From Xenorhabdus khoisanae (GTDB lineage Bacteria > Pseudomonadota > Gammaproteobacteria > Enterobacterales > Enterobacteriaceae): DNA of 34,417 nucleotides. The position numbers and the translations under genes are program-made. The notes under the pieces were generated by a model. It saw nothing but the letters and a program-made list of their open reading frames with translations. It was not told the DNA's origin and searched no databases. Where the stretch lies: positions 1 through 34,417 of the forward strand of contig NZ_LFCV01000061.1 of the NCBI RefSeq assembly GCF_001037465.1, in the 5' to 3' direction. Of the stretch, positions 1-10,605 are shown one piece after another (the stretch's first letter is position 1; the number at the start of each line of letters is the position of its first letter).

Positions 1-82
1 GCTCTAACTTACCTTTCATCTCATTGCAGAATGTAGTCAAAGATTGTAATTTAACTTCATGTTCATTAAATTCAGATTTCAT
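1..82 (-). CDS. 5' end of an unrecognised gene, cut by the left edge
   Basis: An open frame starts at an ATG at 82 on the minus strand and stays open for 27 codons to the window edge. It is preceded by a good Shine-Dalgarno sequence, AAGGTGA, six bases before the ATG. The visible start is MKSEFNEHEVKLQSLTTFCN, polar and without a signal peptide. That is too short to assign a family. It lies downstream of the tilS terminator, so it probably has its own promoter in the AT-rich 200 bp between 83 and 282. The main support is the ribosome binding site and the spacing. It could still be a chance frame. Confidence 0.5.
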   Translation of the reverse strand, partial: MKSEFNEHEVKLQSLTTFCNEMKGKLE

Positions 83-282
83 TATAATTCACCTTATTAT
101 AATAAATAACATCCCTGCCTTGATATTTACTTTCGCTTTATCACACCAGACTTTTCCTTATGTTTTTAAAGATAGTACATATTTATTTATTTTCAAGATG
201 AAATTATATTACTTGAAATCACAATGCTTTTACATTTCACATTTTTTAGACCTGAAAATCACATATTTTATTGAATTTAATT

Positions 283-314
283 AAAAAAAAGATTACATCA
301 GAAATGACGCAATC
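283..314 (-). terminator. Rho-independent terminator after tilS
   Basis: Read on the minus strand, arms at 314-305 and 300-291 form a 10-bp stem with two G-T pairs and a four-base loop (304-301). Eight T follow at 290-283. It lies about 60 bp after the tilS stop and should end the tilS transcript before the edge gene. Confidence 0.85.
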
Positions 315-372
315 TCTCAAGTCAGCAAAATTGTTATCCAAATTTCTGTCAATGTAATAACAGCTACATTCT

Positions 373-1734
373 TCAATGTGGTATAGGGTTTTTATTCCAA
401 TAAACGATAACCCCCATGCCATCAACCAAACATTGCCCTTCTTTGGTGACAAAAACCCCCAGTGCCGCAATCAGTTTATCGCCATAATAAAGCAGTGGTA
501 CCCTCTCCCTGAGCCAAGGGGCAACGCCAAGTTCCTGCCACAATTTTTTACTATGGCGGGAATGCTGCCGCCCTACGATACTGATATTCCCCTGAACACC
601 AAAACGAATTGTCACTTGTTCATTATCATCAGGAGCTCTTACTTTTATACCGTTTTCTTCCGCCCGAACCAGCGTTCCCAATCCATCAGGCAACGCCAGT
701 TCCTGTTCTATATCCCACTCAAGAACCGTTCCCGCCAAAAATTGATGCTGAGGAACCAGCCATAGCTGCTGCCGATAACGACGAATATGATATTGCCCCA
801 ATTTAAAGCAAGGCTCTGCATCTTGCCGGGCGAGCGCCACTTCTGACCAAATTCGTTGAAGCTGCTCCCGCGCAGGCATTTTTACACCATGCTGATTGAA
901 CCATCGGCGCAACAATGCGTTACGTTTAGCTTCAGAACAACTTTCCAAAGGTGGAATAGAAATCGTCCCTTCTGGTGTAGTGATTGAACTCAGTGACTCA
1001 CCCAGCAATTCATCCAGCAATCTTTCTTGCTCCCCACACAAACCTGCACTGCGGGAAACGGCTTGCGGGAAATGCGGCCAACGCTGATTGAGCAGTGGCA
1101 TAATATGCAGGCGTAAGAAATTGCGATCATAACGATCATCCTGATTGCTATCGTCCTCAATCCATTTCAACCCTTGAACCTGAGCATACGCTTCTAATTC
1201 TGCCCGACCAGCATTCAATAATGGACGAATTAATGTCGTTTCAGCAAATGGCATACAAAAAGGCATGGAAGATAACCCAGCAGGGCCACTTCCCCGCTTC
1301 AGTGCCAACAAAAATGTTTCTGCCTGATCATCTAGATGTTGTGCTGTTGCCAGGATTTCACCCTGCTGTAGTTCGCGTTGAAAAGATTGGTAACGGGCAT
1401 CTCTGGCCGCAGCTTCAACACCATTCCGCCGGATATCCAAACTCACTTTTTCAGTTCGAAAATCAACCTGCCAGTCAACACAAATCTGACGACAATGTTC
1501 GACCCACAAATCTGCCTTTGAATTTAAACCATGATGGATATGGATTGCCCTTAAGATCATTGGCTCACAATTCTGTTGCTGATAATTCTGTTGCTGATAT
1601 TGAGCACGCAGACGAACCAGCAAATGTAACAATACGGTGGAATCCAACCCACCGCTAAACCCAACCAAAATCTTTTTATGCGGTTCAATTTGTTCTGCCA
1701 ACTTCGTCAGCAGAGGTTCATGAGTATTTGTCAT
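373..1734 (-). CDS. tilS: tRNA(Ile)-lysidine synthase TilS
   Basis: This cytoplasmic enzyme uses ATP to join lysine to C34 of the CAU-anticodon tRNA-Ile. That changes its decoding from AUG to AUA and its charging from Met to Ile, so the gene is essential. The PP-loop SGGLDS is at residues 27-32 of the N-terminal adenylation domain, and the C-terminal tRNA-binding domains follow. At 453 aa it is about 20 longer than the E. coli protein. Part of the excess is a five-residue in-frame duplication (YQQQN twice) near residue 50. The ATG at 1734 gives the usual short lead to the PP-loop. The permease gene lies 32 bp upstream, so the two may be cotranscribed. Confidence 0.97.
   Translation of the reverse strand: MTNTHEPLLTKLAEQIEPHKKILVGFSGGLDSTVLLHLLVRLRAQYQQQNYQQQNCEPMILRAIHIHHGLNSKADLWVEHCRQICVDWQVDFRTEKVSLDIRRNGVEAAARDARYQSFQRELQQGEILATAQHLDDQAETFLLALKRGSGPAGLSSMPFCMPFAETTLIRPLLNAGRAELEAYAQVQGLKWIEDDSNQDDRYDRNFLRLHIMPLLNQRWPHFPQAVSRSAGLCGEQERLLDELLGESLSSITTPEGTISIPPLESCSEAKRNALLRRWFNQHGVKMPAREQLQRIWSEVALARQDAEPCFKLGQYHIRRYRQQLWLVPQHQFLAGTVLEWDIEQELALPDGLGTLVRAEENGIKVRAPDDNEQVTIRFGVQGNISIVGRQHSRHSKKLWQELGVAPWLRERVPLLYYGDKLIAALGVFVTKEGQCLVDGMGVIVYWNKNPIPH
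1569..1598. repeat. 15-bp perfect tandem duplication inside tilS
   Basis: AATTCTGTTGCTGAT occurs twice, end to end. Because it is 15 bp long it keeps the frame and duplicates YQQQN in TilS, between the PP-loop strand and the next core segment. It looks like replication slippage. Confidence 0.9.
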
Positions 1735-1766
1735 TACGGACTCAAACCTTCTTCATATCTGCCAGA

Positions 1767-2684
1767 TCAGTCTTCAATCAAATCATCCATTGACTTCTTC
1801 CCTTCAGGATCGTTGCCTTTGGCCCGGATACAAAGAAGTCCAGAGATGATAACCAGCACTAATCCCATCACATAAGCAGGAACAAAAGCATCACCGAAAA
1901 ACAGAATAATCCACATCATCGACAAGACGGGTGATAAGAATAAGATTGAAGCTATTTTATGAGAATCCGGGCTGCTCATGGCCTTGAACCAAATAATATA
2001 GGAAATACCATTCAGTATGATGCCATTGAGCAATGTTGGCATCAGTGCATCACCAACAGGTAAGTTGATGCTGCTGAAAGCGAACATAAATACTGCGGAA
2101 ACTAATGTAGAAAAAATGAATACCCAAAGTGTGCTGATATAGGGATCAATAGCAAATTGTCTCGATAATACGGACATCAGCGCAAAACAAAATGAGCCAC
2201 TAAATACCAGAAACAAGGCCTGAGGATGTTCTACGGCAATCTCGGTTATATTGCCTTTCGTAAAAGTAATCACGACAGCCATGAATCCCATCACAATGCC
2301 AATCATCTGCCTGATGGACAGCCTTTCTTTGAACAGAAAAAACGATAAGCCGATTATCATTAATGGCCAGCTATATTGAATAACCAACACAGCCACACCA
2401 TTCTCGATGGAATAACCATAATAAAGCAACAGATAGAAGAAACAGTCTAACGCGCCTAATATCAATACATTAAGCATAACTGGAAAAGGAATGTATAACA
2501 GTTTCTTCCAGTTTCTTCCCATGATGAGAGCAACCACAAATACCGCTAAAACAGACAGGACATTTGACCAGAATAAATATTGGAAATGATCCATCTCTTT
2601 CTGACCCAAACGCGCTATAGAAGGAATAAAACTCCAGATAAATACACAAGAAAATGCATAAATAATATATTTATATTTAGCCAT
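1767..2684 (-). CDS. EamA-family (drug/metabolite transporter) inner-membrane permease
   Basis: The product is about 305 aa, almost entirely hydrophobic, with roughly ten predicted membrane helices in two repeated halves. This is the layout of EamA/DMT permeases. It ends in a short charged cytoplasmic tail (around KGNDPEGKKSMDDLIED). The substrate cannot be read from the sequence; relatives export amino acids or other metabolites. I chose the ATG at 2684 because a GAG lies seven bases upstream. A TTG at 2696 would add four residues (MSFS) but has no clear ribosome binding site. In E. coli the accA-tilS interval carries ldcC and yaeR, so this gene occupies a replaced position. Confidence 0.85.
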   Translation of the reverse strand: MAKYKYIIYAFSCVFIWSFIPSIARLGQKEMDHFQYLFWSNVLSVLAVFVVALIMGRNWKKLLYIPFPVMLNVLILGALDCFFYLLLYYGYSIENGVAVLVIQYSWPLMIIGLSFFLFKERLSIRQMIGIVMGFMAVVITFTKGNITEIAVEHPQALFLVFSGSFCFALMSVLSRQFAIDPYISTLWVFIFSTLVSAVFMFAFSSINLPVGDALMPTLLNGIILNGISYIIWFKAMSSPDSHKIASILFLSPVLSMMWIILFFGDAFVPAYVMGLVLVIISGLLCIRAKGNDPEGKKSMDDLIED

Positions 2685-2804
2685 AGAAAAACTCAACTTA
2701 TTATTTTAAAGCCAACGACTGAGGCCCTGAATCCATCCCAATATAACTAGAAATGATAATACCAGATGGCAAAGAACGTGATGGTTTCACCCGCCATAAA
2801 CAGC

Positions 2805-2855
2805 AAAACAGGTGGAAATACTGAAGAATGATCACTCCTCAGTACTTTCCACCTG
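2805..2855 (-). terminator. Long hairpin terminator after accA
   Basis: On the minus strand CAGGTGGAAA (2855-2846) pairs with TTTCCACCTG (2818-2809). TACTGA then pairs with TCAGTA after a one-base bulge, with more partial pairing inside. TTTT follows at 2808-2805. It lies 84 bp past the accA stop and should separate the large cluster from the permease-tilS unit. Confidence 0.8.
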
Positions 2856-2938
2856 CTATTAGTAATATTGAAAATAAAGCAGTAACTATCCAAAAATAGT
2901 TATCAATAAAACCGCTTTCAGAACCCTATTTTCTAAGC

Positions 2939-3898
2939 TTAACAGTAACCGTATTGCATTAAACGCTCATAACGACGGTTAACTAGCTCTTCGCTGTTCA
3001 GTTCGCTCAATTCGGAGAGGTCAGCCAACAATTGCGTTTTCAATGCCTCAGCAATCTCGTCATAATTACGATGCGCACCACCCAGTGGTTCTGGGATAAC
3101 AGTATCAATTAATTTCAACTCTTTCAGGCGTGGTGCTGTATTTCCCATCGCTTCTGCTGCCAATGGCGCTTTTTCGGCACTTTTCCACAAAATGGAAGCA
3201 CAGCCTTCAGGAGAAATGGTCGAGAAGGTGCTGTATTGCAGCATGTTCACTTTATCGCCTACACTGAGTGCTAATGCACCACCAGAGCCACCTTCACCAA
3301 TCACTGTACAAATCACTGGCACAGAGAGACGGGACATTTCACGCAGGTTACGGGCAATCGCTTCTGATTGACCACGCTCTTCTGCCCCCACACCAGGATA
3401 TGCGCCAGGAGTATCAATGAAAGTAATGATTGGCAATTTAAAACGCTCTGCCATTTCCATCAATCTCAACGCCTTGCGATAACCTTCCGGTGATGGCATA
3501 CCGAAGTTACGACGGATTTTTTCTTTCGTTTCCCGCCCCTTCTGGTGGCCAATTATCATAACCGGACGACCATCAATGCGCGCCAATCCGCCCACAATTG
3601 CCTTATCATCAGCATAGGCACGATCACCCGCCAATTCTTCAAAATCGGTAAAAATGTGTTTAATATAATCTAGCGTATAGGGACGCAGAGGATGGCGTGA
3701 CAATTGAGATATTTGCCATGCCCCCAAATCAGAGAAAATCTTGCGAGTCAGCTCTAGGCTTTTTTCCCGCAGACGCTGGACTTCTTCATCCAGATTTATA
3801 TCTAGCTTTTCATCTTGACGGCTAACTGCGGTGAGCGAATCAATTTTCGCTTCCAGCTCGGCAATCGGCTGTTCAAAATCCAGAAAATTCAGACTCAT
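2939..3898 (-). CDS. accA: Acetyl-CoA carboxylase carboxyltransferase subunit alpha
   Basis: AccA pairs with AccD to form the cytoplasmic carboxyltransferase. It moves carboxyl from biotinyl-BCCP to acetyl-CoA to make malonyl-CoA, the committed step of fatty-acid synthesis. The 319-aa length is normal for the family. The N-terminal segment [16 protein letters not shown] and the crotonase-like core with [15 protein letters not shown] and the glycine-rich [10 protein letters not shown] segment (oxyanion and CoA site) are all present. The gene begins 12 bp after dnaE stops, as in other enterobacteria, and a strong terminator follows. Confidence 0.98.
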   Translation of the reverse strand: MSLNFLDFEQPIAELEAKIDSLTAVSRQDEKLDINLDEEVQRLREKSLELTRKIFSDLGAWQISQLSRHPLRPYTLDYIKHIFTDFEELAGDRAYADDKAIVGGLARIDGRPVMIIGHQKGRETKEKIRRNFGMPSPEGYRKALRLMEMAERFKLPIITFIDTPGAYPGVGAEERGQSEAIARNLREMSRLSVPVICTVIGEGGSGGALALSVGDKVNMLQYSTFSTISPEGCASILWKSAEKAPLAAEAMGNTAPRLKELKLIDTVIPEPLGGAHRNYDEIAEALKTQLLADLSELSELNSEELVNRRYERLMQYGYC

Positions 3899-3910
3899 AA
3901 CGTTCCTATC

Positions 3911-6900
3911 TTAGTCAAATTCTAATTCTACCTGCTCGTTACCCAGCAGAGTTCGCAGATCTGTCAAAAGGGTGTCCGTTGGCGTTACCCGCCATGTTGC
4001 CCCGAATCGTAAACGGGCACGGGCATCTACCCTCTGATAATAAAGATGAACCGGTATCGTACCTGAACGATGTGGCTCCAATACACCACGAAGACGGTTC
4101 AATAATTGCTCATCAATTTGCCTGTCTGACAACGAGATAGCAAGCCCACGTGCAAATTTTTCACGAGCCTCACTGATATCCATTAATTCACGAACCGTCA
4201 TTTTAAGCCCACCGCTAAAGTCATCAAAGCTGACTTGTCCGGTAGCAATCAAAATTTTGTCTTGCTCTAATAAATGTTGATATCTTTCCAACGCATCAGA
4301 AAACAACATAATTTCCAGCCGTCCAGAACGATCATCCAATGTGCTGATACCAATGCGGTTACCCCGCTTGGTTGTCACTATTTTGGATGCCAACACCAAG
4401 CCTACCACTGTCGTTACCTGACCACGAGGCGTCGGGTTCACATCTTTTAGACGCAACCCATTTGTATATCGTTCAATCTCTTTTAAATAACTTGTGATCG
4501 GGTGACCCGTTAAATACAGCCCAAGGGTTTCTCTCTCACCATCCAGAACAACCTGATCCGGCCATTTTGGCGTACTGGCATATGAACGCTCAACCTCTTC
4601 TGGCTCTTCGGCCAACACACCAAACATATCCGTTTGCCCAATCGCTTCCGCTTTGGCATGTTGATCAGCCGCTTTCAGTGCATCTTCCAGAGAGGACATC
4701 AACGCCGCACGGTGCGGCCCCAATCTGTCAAAAGCGCCGGACATTATTAGCTTTTCCATCACACGACGGTTTAGTTTTTTAATGTCAACACGCGCGCACA
4801 GGTCAAAGAGTTCCTTGAAATGTCCTCCTTTCTGGCGGGCTTCAAGAATGGCCTCAATCGGCCCTTCACCTACACCCTTAATCGCCCCAATACCATAAAC
4901 AATTTCGCCTTCATCATTGACATGGAAGTGATACAGACCACTATTGATATCTGGCGGCAAGACTTTAAGCCCCATGCGCCAGCATTCATCCACCAGCCCA
5001 ACGACTTTTTCGGTGTTATCCATATCCGCCGTCATCACGGCTGCCATAAATTCTGCCGGATAATGAGCTTTCAGCCATAAAGTCTGATAAGAAACCAGCG
5101 CATAAGCTGCGGAGTGAGATTTGTTGAAGCCATAACCCGCGAATTTCTCCACCAAATCGAAGATTTTCATCGAGAGCTCGCCATCAACACCCTGTTTTAT
5201 TGCCCCCTCTTCAAAGACCGAACGCTGTTTCGCCATCTCCTCTGGCTTTTTCTTACCCATTGCACGACGAAGCATATCTGCACCGCCAAGGGTATAACCC
5301 GCCAATACCTGGGCAATCTGCATCACCTGTTCCTGATACAGAATGATGCCATACGTTGGTTCCAACACAGGTTTTAAGGTTTCATGTTGCCATTCGACAT
5401 CAGGGTAGGAGATCTCTTCCCGTCCATGTTTCCGGTCAATAAAGTTATCCACCATGCCGGATTGCAATGGCCCCGGACGGAACAACGCCACCAATGCGAT
5501 CATGTCCTCAAAACAGTCAGGACGCAGGCGTTTGATCAGATCTTTCATCCCACGGGATTCAAGCTGGAACACGGCCGTGGTTTCGGAGCGTTGCAGCATA
5601 TCGAAACTTTTCTGGTCATCCAGCGGGATGGCTGCAATATCAATCAGCTCCAAGCCCTTTTTAGCTCGGCGCGCATTGACCATATCAAGTGCCCAGTTGA
5701 TGATGGTCAGGGTTCTCAGGCCAAGGAAGTCAAACTTAACCAGCCCCGCATATTCCACGTCGTTCTTGTCAAATTGGGTAACGGGGTTTTGCCCTTCGGG
5801 ATCGCAGTAAATCGGCGCAAAATCAGTGATCTTGGTTGGTGCAATAACCACACCACCCGCATGTTTACCTGCGTTACGGGTGACACCCTCCAATTTACGC
5901 GCCATGTCGATCAGCGCCTTGACCTCTTCATCCGCTTCATAAATTTCGGGCAGTTGAGGTTCCGCCACGAAAGCTTTTTCCAGCGTCATGCCGGGATCAG
6001 GCGGCACCAGTTTTGATATGCGATCGACAAACCCGTATGGATGCCCGAGTACACGCCCGACGTCACGGATAACCGCTTTTGCCGCCATCGTACCGAAGGT
6101 GATAATCTGCGATACCGCATCTCGCCCGTACATATCGGCAACATGGTCAATCACCTGATCGCGTTTTTCCATACAGAAATCGACATCGAAGTCAGGCATG
6201 GAAACACGTTCAGGGTTAAGGAAACGTTCGAACAGCAAGTCGAATTCCAACGGATCGAGATCGGTAATTTTCAACGCATAGGCGACAAGCGAACCCGCAC
6301 CGGAACCACGTCCCGGCCCAACGGGAACACCGTTGTCTTTCGACCACTGGATAAACTCCATAACGATCAGGAAGTAACCGGGGAATCCCATCTGGTTGAT
6401 AACTTTCAACTCAATATCCAGACGATCATCGTATCCCAGGCGTTTTTGTGCCCTGATTTCTGGATCGGGATAGAGAAACTCCAGACGCTCTTCCAGACCT
6501 TGTTTGGATTTTTTAATCAGGAAATCTTCGGTGCTCATGTCTCCCGTCGGAAATTGCGGAAGAAAATATTCACCGAGACGGATTGTGACATTACAGCGTT
6601 TAGCAATTTCTACGCTATTTTGCAGCGCTTCAGGAATATCGGAGAAAAGCTCGCACATCTCCTGTTCACTGCGCAGATATTGCTGAGGGCTGTAATTTTT
6701 CGGACGTTTTGGATCAACCAGTGTATAGCCATCGTGAATGGCAACCCGAATTTCATGTGCATCGAAATCGGTACTTTCCAGAAAACAGACATCATTGGTC
6801 GCCACAACCGGCACATTTTTTTCCGCTGCCAATTCTACAACGGCATGAAGATAATTCTCTTCATCCTGACGTCCGGTGCGGATTAATTCAAGATAATAGC

Positions 6901-7393
6901 TGTCCGGGAAATGTTCCTGATAAAAATCGAGGCACAGATCGACCATCGCCCGATTGCCACGCAGCAGGAATTTACCCACATCTCCCATGCGCCCGCCCGA
7001 CAGCAGGATCAATCCGGCTTTCCGCGCTACCAACCATTCCCGTTTGATAGTCGGGCCAATGGCACCATAGCCTTTTTGGTAGGCTTCAGAGATCAACAAG
7101 GTCAGGTTTTGGTAACCTTCATTATTGCGAGCGAGGATCGTCAGATGGGCATATTCATCCCCTAACAGCTCACTTTCCACATAAAAGTCAGCCCCGATAA
7201 TCGGCTTGATACCCGCATCGTGAGCGCTGCCATAGAATTTCACCAATCCACATAAATTGGTAAAATCCGTAATTGCAAGAGCCGGCATACCCAATTTGGC
7301 GACTTTTTTTACCAATGACCCCGTTTTAGCCAAGCCATCGATCATTGAATAGTCGCTGTGAACACGTAAGTGTACAAAACGTGGTTCTGTCAT
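3911..7393 (-). CDS. dnaE: DNA polymerase III alpha subunit
   Basis: This is the replicative polymerase of the Pol III holoenzyme. At 1160 aa it matches the E. coli protein. The N-terminal PHP domain begins at [16 protein letters not shown]. The catalytic acids D401 and D403 sit in PDFDVDFC at the position known for E. coli DnaE. The third acid is in the segment [11 protein letters not shown]. The fingers, beta-binding region, OB-fold and tau-binding C terminus follow without a break. It lies 28 bp after rnhB and 12 bp before accA. No frameshift is visible. Confidence 0.99.
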   Translation of the reverse strand: MTEPRFVHLRVHSDYSMIDGLAKTGSLVKKVAKLGMPALAITDFTNLCGLVKFYGSAHDAGIKPIIGADFYVESELLGDEYAHLTILARNNEGYQNLTLLISEAYQKGYGAIGPTIKREWLVARKAGLILLSGGRMGDVGKFLLRGNRAMVDLCLDFYQEHFPDSYYLELIRTGRQDEENYLHAVVELAAEKNVPVVATNDVCFLESTDFDAHEIRVAIHDGYTLVDPKRPKNYSPQQYLRSEQEMCELFSDIPEALQNSVEIAKRCNVTIRLGEYFLPQFPTGDMSTEDFLIKKSKQGLEERLEFLYPDPEIRAQKRLGYDDRLDIELKVINQMGFPGYFLIVMEFIQWSKDNGVPVGPGRGSGAGSLVAYALKITDLDPLEFDLLFERFLNPERVSMPDFDVDFCMEKRDQVIDHVADMYGRDAVSQIITFGTMAAKAVIRDVGRVLGHPYGFVDRISKLVPPDPGMTLEKAFVAEPQLPEIYEADEEVKALIDMARKLEGVTRNAGKHAGGVVIAPTKITDFAPIYCDPEGQNPVTQFDKNDVEYAGLVKFDFLGLRTLTIINWALDMVNARRAKKGLELIDIAAIPLDDQKSFDMLQRSETTAVFQLESRGMKDLIKRLRPDCFEDMIALVALFRPGPLQSGMVDNFIDRKHGREEISYPDVEWQHETLKPVLEPTYGIILYQEQVMQIAQVLAGYTLGGADMLRRAMGKKKPEEMAKQRSVFEEGAIKQGVDGELSMKIFDLVEKFAGYGFNKSHSAAYALVSYQTLWLKAHYPAEFMAAVMTADMDNTEKVVGLVDECWRMGLKVLPPDINSGLYHFHVNDEGEIVYGIGAIKGVGEGPIEAILEARQKGGHFKELFDLCARVDIKKLNRRVMEKLIMSGAFDRLGPHRAALMSSLEDALKAADQHAKAEAIGQTDMFGVLAEEPEEVERSYASTPKWPDQVVLDGERETLGLYLTGHPITSYLKEIERYTNGLRLKDVNPTPRGQVTTVVGLVLASKIVTTKRGNRIGISTLDDRSGRLEIMLFSDALERYQHLLEQDKILIATGQVSFDDFSGGLKMTVRELMDISEAREKFARGLAISLSDRQIDEQLLNRLRGVLEPHRSGTIPVHLYYQRVDARARLRFGATWRVTPTDTLLTDLRTLLGNEQVELEFD

Positions 7394-7421
7394 AATCTGC
7401 CCAGATACTTATCCCAGATTC

Positions 7422-8012
7422 TTATTCAAGACCCAGCGCCCGTTTAACCGGCGCAAAACTTTTACGATGATGTTCCGTCGCACCCAGTAACGCCAGTTTT
7501 TCCAGATGCAGGGCCGTAGGATAACCCTTATGTTTCGCAAAACCGTAATCAGGAAGCTGTTTATCCAGTTCTGCCATTTCTCTGTCACGCGTCACTTTAG
7601 CAAGGATTGAGGCCGCACTGATTTCGGCAACCAAGCTATCCCCTTTAACCACCGCTTGAGCTGGCATTGCTAATGCCGGGCAACGATTACCATCAATCAG
7701 GACATAATCAGGCGTAATTACCAAACCCGCTACTGCCCGCTGCATGGCAAGCATTGTGGCATGGAGAATGTTGAGCTGATCGATTTCTTCCGGCTCTGCA
7801 CGCCCAAGGCTCCAACACAATGCTTTTTCTTTAATTTCTAAATACAGCGCTTCACGGCGTTTTTCTGTGAGTTTTTTCGAATCCGTTAAACCTGTAATGG
7901 GCTTAGCCGGGTTCAGAATAACTGCCGCAGTGACAACAGCCCCTACCAATGGGCCACGCCCAACTTCATCAACACCGGCAATCAAATTCGCCTGAGGATA
8001 AACAAAATCCAT
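7422..8012 (-). CDS. rnhB: Ribonuclease HII
   Basis: RNase HII cuts the RNA strand of RNA-DNA hybrids and starts removal of single ribonucleotides left in DNA. The 196-aa product begins with the catalytic motif [12 protein letters not shown] (D15, E16). The other acids lie in VLIDGNRCP and near [15 protein letters not shown]. The ATG overlaps the lpxB stop by one base, which indicates translational coupling. The C terminus [15 protein letters not shown] is typical of enterobacterial RnhB. Confidence 0.98.
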   Translation of the reverse strand: MDFVYPQANLIAGVDEVGRGPLVGAVVTAAVILNPAKPITGLTDSKKLTEKRREALYLEIKEKALCWSLGRAEPEEIDQLNILHATMLAMQRAVAGLVITPDYVLIDGNRCPALAMPAQAVVKGDSLVAEISAASILAKVTRDREMAELDKQLPDYGFAKHKGYPTALHLEKLALLGATEHHRKSFAPVKRALGLE

Positions 8013-9196
8013 TATCTTCTCGCTAATTCCAGAACAGCTTGAGCAGCCTGTTCATCAGCATCGCAACGAATGCTTTCATGTAAATGCAGGAACGTTTGTT
8101 TCAGTGCTTCCACGTCAGCGCCGCCTTGCAGAAGAGGCAACAGCGCCTGCGACAACGCTTGTGGCTCGCATTCATCCTGCAATAACTCTTTGACTAATGC
8201 TTTACCTGCCAACAAGTTAGGCAGGGAAACATATGGTGTTTTCACCAAGCGTTTTGCCAGCCAGAATGTAAAAGGTTTCATTCTATAGCCCACCACCATT
8301 GGGCATTTGGCTAACATACACTCCAGTGCTGCCGTTCCTGATGCCAGTAAAGTCGCATCACTGGCAATCATGGCTTCACGCGCTTTTCCATCCAATAAAT
8401 GGATTGGCAAATCCGGTGCAATTTCGTCTTTAATGCGCTGAAACTGTTCACGCCGTTTAGCATTCACCAAAGGAACCAATACGTGCAGATCAGGCAATTC
8501 TTTCCGTAACAATTGTACGGTTTTTAAGAAATCAGCACTGAGCATTTCTACTTCAGCATTGCGGCTACCGGGCAGCACCGCCAGACAATGGGTATTCAAT
8601 GGAACGCCCAAGAATTCCCTGGCAGCGGCTTTATCCGTTTGCAGAGGCATTGCATCTGCCATCGTGTGACCAATGAACCGGCATGGAACATTAAACCGAT
8701 CATAGAACGCTTTTTCGAATGGTAAAAATGCCAGTACCAAATCCGTTGACCGACCGATTTTAAACACCCGTTTGTGTCGCCATGCCCATACTGATGGACT
8801 GACGTAATGGATTGTTTTGAGTCCCTGCTGCTTAAGCCGCCCTTCCAAGGTGATATTAAAATCAGGGGCATCAATGCCAATAAATACATCCGGTTTCAAA
8901 GCAGTAAAACGCGCCGTTAAGTCTTTGCGTATTTTAAGCAAACGGGGTAAACGCCCCAGAACTTCAACAATTCCCATTACGGCCAGCTCTTCCATCTCAT
9001 ACCAGACTTCACAACCTTCCGCCTGCATAAGCGGGCCAGCAACACCCACAAAGCGGGCATTAGGAATTTTTGCTTTCAATGCACGAATCAGCCCGGCCCC
9101 AAGAATATCACCGGATGTTTCTCCGGCGACCAAACCGATTGTCAGCGGGCGCTGATTGTCAACAGAAGAAAAGGTAGTCAAAGGAGTTTCCTTCAT
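8012..9196 (-). CDS. lpxB: Lipid-A-disaccharide synthase
   Basis: LpxB is a peripheral membrane GT-B glycosyltransferase. It joins UDP-2,3-diacylglucosamine to lipid X to form the beta-1,6 disaccharide of lipid A. The glycine-rich start [16 protein letters not shown], the [10 protein letters not shown] segment and the donor-site stretch [26 protein letters not shown] are present. At 394 aa it is about 12 longer than the E. coli enzyme, because of extra N-terminal residues before [11 protein letters not shown]. The start at 9196 has AAGGAG just upstream and follows the lpxA stop by four bases. Confidence 0.98.
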   Translation of the reverse strand: MKETPLTTFSSVDNQRPLTIGLVAGETSGDILGAGLIRALKAKIPNARFVGVAGPLMQAEGCEVWYEMEELAVMGIVEVLGRLPRLLKIRKDLTARFTALKPDVFIGIDAPDFNITLEGRLKQQGLKTIHYVSPSVWAWRHKRVFKIGRSTDLVLAFLPFEKAFYDRFNVPCRFIGHTMADAMPLQTDKAAAREFLGVPLNTHCLAVLPGSRNAEVEMLSADFLKTVQLLRKELPDLHVLVPLVNAKRREQFQRIKDEIAPDLPIHLLDGKAREAMIASDATLLASGTAALECMLAKCPMVVGYRMKPFTFWLAKRLVKTPYVSLPNLLAGKALVKELLQDECEPQALSQALLPLLQGGADVEALKQTFLHLHESIRCDADEQAAQAVLELARR

Positions 9197-9200
9197 CTAC

Positions 9201-9998
9201 TTAACGAATAATGCCACGGCTGGATTTTGCGGAATTTTCCAGAAAATCACTGAATACTTTCACGTGTGGGTTATTTTCCGCTTGAAGGCTAATTTCGTGT
9301 CTGGCTTCTTCCAACGTTTTTCCGCTGCGGTAAAGCACCTTATAAGCGTTCCGGATAGCATGCAGCGATTCTTTATCAAACCCGCGACGTTTCAGGCCTT
9401 CAATATTCAATCCGAAAGGTGTTGCATGGTTTCCCTGTGCAATAACGTACGGAGGAATATCCTGAGCAACGCCAGAACAACCACCCACCATGACATGGGA
9501 TCCAATCTGACAGAATTGATGCACTGCCGTCATTCCACCAATAATGACGTAATCACCCAGAATGACATGACCGCCCAATGTGCCATTATTTGCAATGATA
9601 CAACGATCACCAACGATACAATCATGGGCGATATGGGCGTTGATCATAAGCAAATTGTCACTACCAACTTTGGTCACTCCACCGCCCTGAACAGTACCAC
9701 GATGAATAGAGACACTTTCACGAATGCGGTTGCGATCGCCAATTTCAACGCGAGTCGGTTCACCTTGGTATTTGAGATCCTGATTGACCTCGCCAATGGA
9801 AGCGAACTGATAGATCTGGTTATCGCGACCAATCTTAGTTATCCCATTAACCACAACATGAGATTTCAGCTCAGTTCCTTCACCAATCTCAACCTGAGAA
9901 GCGATATAACAAAATGGGCCAATGCGAACATTGGCACCAATAACAGCACCTTCTTCAATGATTGAAGAAGGGTGAATAACAGCGGTCTGATCAATCAT
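9201..9998 (-). CDS. lpxA: UDP-N-acetylglucosamine O-acyltransferase
   Basis: LpxA catalyses the first step of lipid A synthesis, moving R-3-hydroxyacyl from ACP to the 3-OH of UDP-GlcNAc. The 265-aa protein shows the hexapeptide repeats of a left-handed parallel beta-helix trimer. The catalytic H125 in [10 protein letters not shown] is at the same number as in E. coli. The C-terminal helical region starts at [19 protein letters not shown]. It is packed between fabZ (3 bp away) and lpxB (4 bp away), the usual arrangement that balances lipid A against phospholipid supply. Confidence 0.98.
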   Translation of the reverse strand: MIDQTAVIHPSSIIEEGAVIGANVRIGPFCYIASQVEIGEGTELKSHVVVNGITKIGRDNQIYQFASIGEVNQDLKYQGEPTRVEIGDRNRIRESVSIHRGTVQGGGVTKVGSDNLLMINAHIAHDCIVGDRCIIANNGTLGGHVILGDYVIIGGMTAVHQFCQIGSHVMVGGCSGVAQDIPPYVIAQGNHATPFGLNIEGLKRRGFDKESLHAIRNAYKVLYRSGKTLEEARHEISLQAENNPHVKVFSDFLENSAKSSRGIIR

Positions 9999-10001
9999 GG
10001 A

Positions 10002-10457
10002 TTAATCCTCACGGCGGCGGCGAGCACACATCATTTCCGCTTCGCAAGCCAATTCCCCATCGACTTTCGCTACGCCCCTGAAACGCGCAACACCGCGACG
10101 TTCTTTAATAAACTCAACATCCATCACCAATTGATCACCCGGCAGCACCGGGCGCTTGAATCGGGCACCATCAATAGCTGCAAAGTAATACAATTCACCT
10201 GACTGAAGTGATCCTACACTTTTGAATGCCAGAATTCCGGTGGCTTGAGCCATTGCTTCAAGGATCAGAACACCCGGGAAAATAGGTTTACCCGGGAAGT
10301 GCCCCTGAAAGAATGGCTCATTAAACGACACATTCTTGACTGCGCGTAAAAATTTACCTGCTTCAAAATCCAAAACACGGTCTACCAACAAAAATGGGTA
10401 GCGATGAGGCAGTAAATCTAAAATTTCTTCAATTTGCAGAGTATGATTGTTACTCAT
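10002..10457 (-). CDS. fabZ: 3-hydroxyacyl-[acyl-carrier-protein] dehydratase FabZ
   Basis: FabZ removes water from 3-hydroxyacyl-ACP in fatty-acid elongation and competes with LpxA for 3-hydroxymyristoyl-ACP. The 151-aa hot-dog protein has the motif [20 protein letters not shown], with catalytic H53 and E67. The N-terminal [15 protein letters not shown] segment is typical. The gene sits between lpxD, with a 148-bp gap holding a palindrome, and lpxA. Confidence 0.98.
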   Translation of the reverse strand: MSNNHTLQIEEILDLLPHRYPFLLVDRVLDFEAGKFLRAVKNVSFNEPFFQGHFPGKPIFPGVLILEAMAQATGILAFKSVGSLQSGELYYFAAIDGARFKRPVLPGDQLVMDVEFIKERRGVARFRGVAKVDGELACEAEMMCARRRRED

Positions 10458-10502
10458 CTAAATACTCTTCCTGTCTATATAAGAATCATTGTATTAACGA
10501 CA

Positions 10503-10544
10503 CGGCCTGCGTTAACTCTAAATTTAGAGTTATCAGGCAGGCCG
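10503..10544. repeat. Bipartite 42-bp inverted repeat between lpxD and fabZ
   Basis: An outer pair CGGCCTGC (10503-10510) and GCAGGCCG (10537-10544) encloses a perfect 20-bp palindrome, TAACTCTAAATTTAGAGTTA (10513-10532). No T-run follows on either strand, so a simple terminator is unlikely. In the lpxD-fabZ transcript it would fold into a long hairpin upstream of fabZ. Confidence 0.85.
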
Positions 10545-10605
10545 CAAAAATTAAAAGCACAACCAAAAATGCTGATTAAAAACGTTTAATCAAAATGTAG
10601 TATGA

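Noticed and set aside
24-284. Plus-strand 86-aa hydrophobic reading frame at the left edge
   Set aside because: No ribosome binding site, composition of translated AT-rich spacer, runs antisense across the tilS terminator and the better-supported minus-strand gene start.
5384-6016. Long antisense frame of 210 codons within dnaE
   Set aside because: It is the mirror of the conserved polymerase palm coding strand; the product has no domain-like features or start signals.
9156-9965. 269-codon plus-strand frame opposite lpxA
   Set aside because: It arises from the regular hexapeptide codon pattern of lpxA on the other strand; lpxA itself is intact with H125.
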